DNA of 7,994 bases, from positions 3,573 through 11,566 of the forward strand of contig PLSH01000330.1 in assembly GCA_003165095.1 (NCBI GenBank). The letters are read 5' to 3'. The number at the start of each line of letters is the position of its first letter. Position 1 is the stretch's first letter. Positions 6,569 through 7,994 of this stretch are shown here, in pieces. The notes beneath the pieces were generated by a model, which saw only the letters and a list, made by a program, of their open reading frames with translations, searched no databases and was not told the DNA's origin. The translations under genes and the position numbers were made by a program. The DNA comes from Acidobacteriaceae bacterium. Its GTDB lineage: Bacteria; Acidobacteriota; Terriglobia; Terriglobales; Acidobacteriaceae.

Positions 6569-7994
6569 ATGCCTCCCAGTAAACGCTTCATCTGCATTCA
6601 CGGCCACTTTTATCAGCCGCCTCGCGAAAATCCCTGGCTTGAGACCGTCGAGACTCAGGATTCCGCCGCGCCCTATCACGACTGGAACGAGCGCATCTGC
6701 GCCGAGTGTTACGCCACCAACGGCGCCGCGCGCATCGTCAACAATCGCAACCTGATCACCAGCATCGTGAACAACTACGCACGCATCAGCTTCAACGTCG
6801 GACCCACGCTGCTGAGCTGGCTCAAGGAAAACGCCCCGCGCACCTATCGCATGATCCTCGACGGCGAGCGCACCAGCCGCAAGAACTTTCAAGGCCACAG
6901 CTCCGCCATTGCCCAGGTTTATAACCACATGATTCTCCCCCTGGCCAGCACCCGCGACCGAGTCACGCAGATTCGCTGGGGCATCGCCGATTATGTGAGC
7001 AATTACGGTGAGAGGCCTGAGGGCATGTGGCTGGCTGAGACCGCGGCCGACGCCGAATCGCTCGAGCTCATGGCTCAAAACGGCATCAAATTCACAGTGC
7101 TCGCGCCCCACCAGTGCAAACGTATCCGCCCCATTAAAGACGCCGCCGCTGCCTGGATTGACACCCCCAATGCCAGCGTTGACACCACGCACCCTTACCT
7201 GGTCCGATTTGCCTCGGGAGCATCCATCGCCGTCTTCTTTTACAACGGGCCTGCCTCGCGCGCCATCGCCTTTGAAGGCCTGCTCAACTCCGGCGAGAAC
7301 TTCGCCGCGCGCCTCAAATCAGGATTCAAAGAGGGCTCTCAGCCGCAACTCTCTCACGTCGCCACCGATGGCGAATCGTACGGCCATCATCACAAGTACG
7401 GCGAAATGGCTCTCGCCTGGGCCTTGAATCTGCTCGAACGCGACAAGACCGTCACGCTCATCAACTACGCCGGCTTCCTCGAGCAGTTTCCTCCCGAATA
7501 CGAATGCGAAATCGTCGACAAGACTTCATGGAGCTGCGTCCACGGCGTCGAGCGCTGGCAGTCCGACTGCGGCTGCAACGGCGGCAAGCCCGGCTTCAAT
7601 CAAAACTGGCGCGCGCCGCTGCGCCAGGCCCTCGATGAACTTCGCGACTCCCTCGTCCCGCTCACTGAGCAGGAGGGCGGAAAGCTCTTCCGCGATGTGT
7701 GGGCCGCGCGCGACGGCTATATTCAGGTGGTGCTCGACCGCGGCACTGAATCCGCCGAGCGCTTCTTTCGCCGGCATCAGGCCCACTCGCTCTCCGGCCC
7801 CGAGCGCGTCCGCGCCCTCGAGCTCATGGAGATGCAGCGCCACGCTCAGCTCATGTACACCAGTTGCGGCTGGTTCTTCGCCGACATCACGGGAATTGAG
7901 ACCGAGCAGGTCATCGCCTATGCCGCGCGCGTCCTGCAACTGGCCCAGGATTTGTTTGGCGAACTGGCCGAACCGCTGGAAGGCGCCTTGCTGG
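6569..7994 (+). CDS. GH57 family glycoside hydrolase with DUF3536 region (3' end outside window)
   Basis: The frame runs open to the right edge, giving 475 residues of what is usually a protein of about 800 (family length from memory). It begins MPPSKRFICIHGHFYQPPREN; HGHFYQPP (11-18) is GH57 motif 1. GMWLAETAAD (153-162) is motif 3 with the likely nucleophile Glu157, and ATDGESYGHHH (265-275) is motif 4 with the likely general acid Asp267. These motifs mark a retaining alpha-glucan-active fold, such as amylase or branching enzyme. After it comes the DUF3536 signature: SWSCVHGVERW with DCGC (320-336), FNQNWRAPLRQALD, and MQRHAQLMYTSCGWFF (422-437). The Cys-rich segment (Cys323, 334, 336) may bind a metal, which is inference. 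No signal peptide is seen, so it is probably cytoplasmic, acting on storage glucan. ATG 6569 is chosen because homologs as I recall them begin just before the first motif; in-frame ATGs at 6557 and 6524 are alternatives. No clear Shine-Dalgarno precedes any of them. Confidence 0.92.
   Translation, partial: MPPSKRFICIHGHFYQPPRENPWLETVETQDSAAPYHDWNERICAECYATNGAARIVNNRNLITSIVNNYARISFNVGPTLLSWLKENAPRTYRMILDGERTSRKNFQGHSSAIAQVYNHMILPLASTRDRVTQIRWGIADYVSNYGERPEGMWLAETAADAESLELMAQNGIKFTVLAPHQCKRIRPIKDAAAAWIDTPNASVDTTHPYLVRFASGASIAVFFYNGPASRAIAFEGLLNSGENFAARLKSGFKEGSQPQLSHVATDGESYGHHHKYGEMALAWALNLLERDKTVTLINYAGFLEQFPPEYECEIVDKTSWSCVHGVERWQSDCGCNGGKPGFNQNWRAPLRQALDELRDSLVPLTEQEGGKLFRDVWAARDGYIQVVLDRGTESAERFFRRHQAHSLSGPERVRALELMEMQRHAQLMYTSCGWFFADITGIETEQVIAYAARVLQLAQDLFGELAEPLEGALL

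Noticed and set aside
5729..7192. Long minus-strand open frame (about 487 codons) opposite the DNA glycosylase and the start of the GH57 gene
   Set aside because: It covers two plus-strand genes with clear catalytic motifs. Its Gly/Ala/Arg/Val-rich product has no recognisable domain and is the expected mirror of a high-GC3 coding strand.

Overview
The window is GC-rich bacterial chromosome (about 60% G+C by eye) with six clear protein genes and one weaker small-gene candidate. I see no tRNA, rRNA, insertion sequence, prophage gene or CRISPR array. The mix of genes suggests an acidobacterium (Terriglobia-like soil bacterium): a GH2 beta-glucuronidase-type enzyme, a Tat-exported DUF5054 protein, a GH57/DUF3536 protein, and a small Lys/Ala-rich protein with an N-terminal MAIENILAQID-type helix. 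This assignment is inference from gene content and remembered family distribution, not a search result.

Layout: (1) 1-1469, plus strand: 3' part of a GH2 glycoside hydrolase, cut by the left edge. (2) 1553-1786, plus: a 77-residue, very basic, histone-H1-like protein, followed by a likely intrinsic terminator at 1914-1941. (3) 1994-5673, minus: a probable operon, read right to left, of a secreted GH38-like DUF5054 protein and an NAD(P)-dependent aldehyde dehydrogenase. The 158 bases between these two genes carry a small overlapping reading frame with a coding-like base pattern. (4) 5680-5770: a 91-base divergent intergenic region. (5) 5771-6475, plus: an AlkA/Mag1-type DNA-3-methyladenine glycosylase. 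(6) 6569 to the right edge, plus: a GH57 protein with the DUF3536 region, cut by the window end.

How they fit together: four of the six genes point to carbohydrate metabolism. GH2 (glucuronide or galactoside cleavage), the exported GH38-like protein (possibly alpha-mannoside cleavage) and GH57 (alpha-glucan) are glycan enzymes, and the aldehyde dehydrogenase could oxidise an aldehyde derived from a released sugar. The DNA glycosylase is a housekeeping repair gene with no evident link. Only the DUF5054/dehydrogenase pair looks like a true operon. The least explained items are the small frame at 3393-3605, the basic 77-residue protein, the uncharacterised DUF5054 and DUF3536 enzymes, and the lack of ribosome binding sites before the plus-strand genes.
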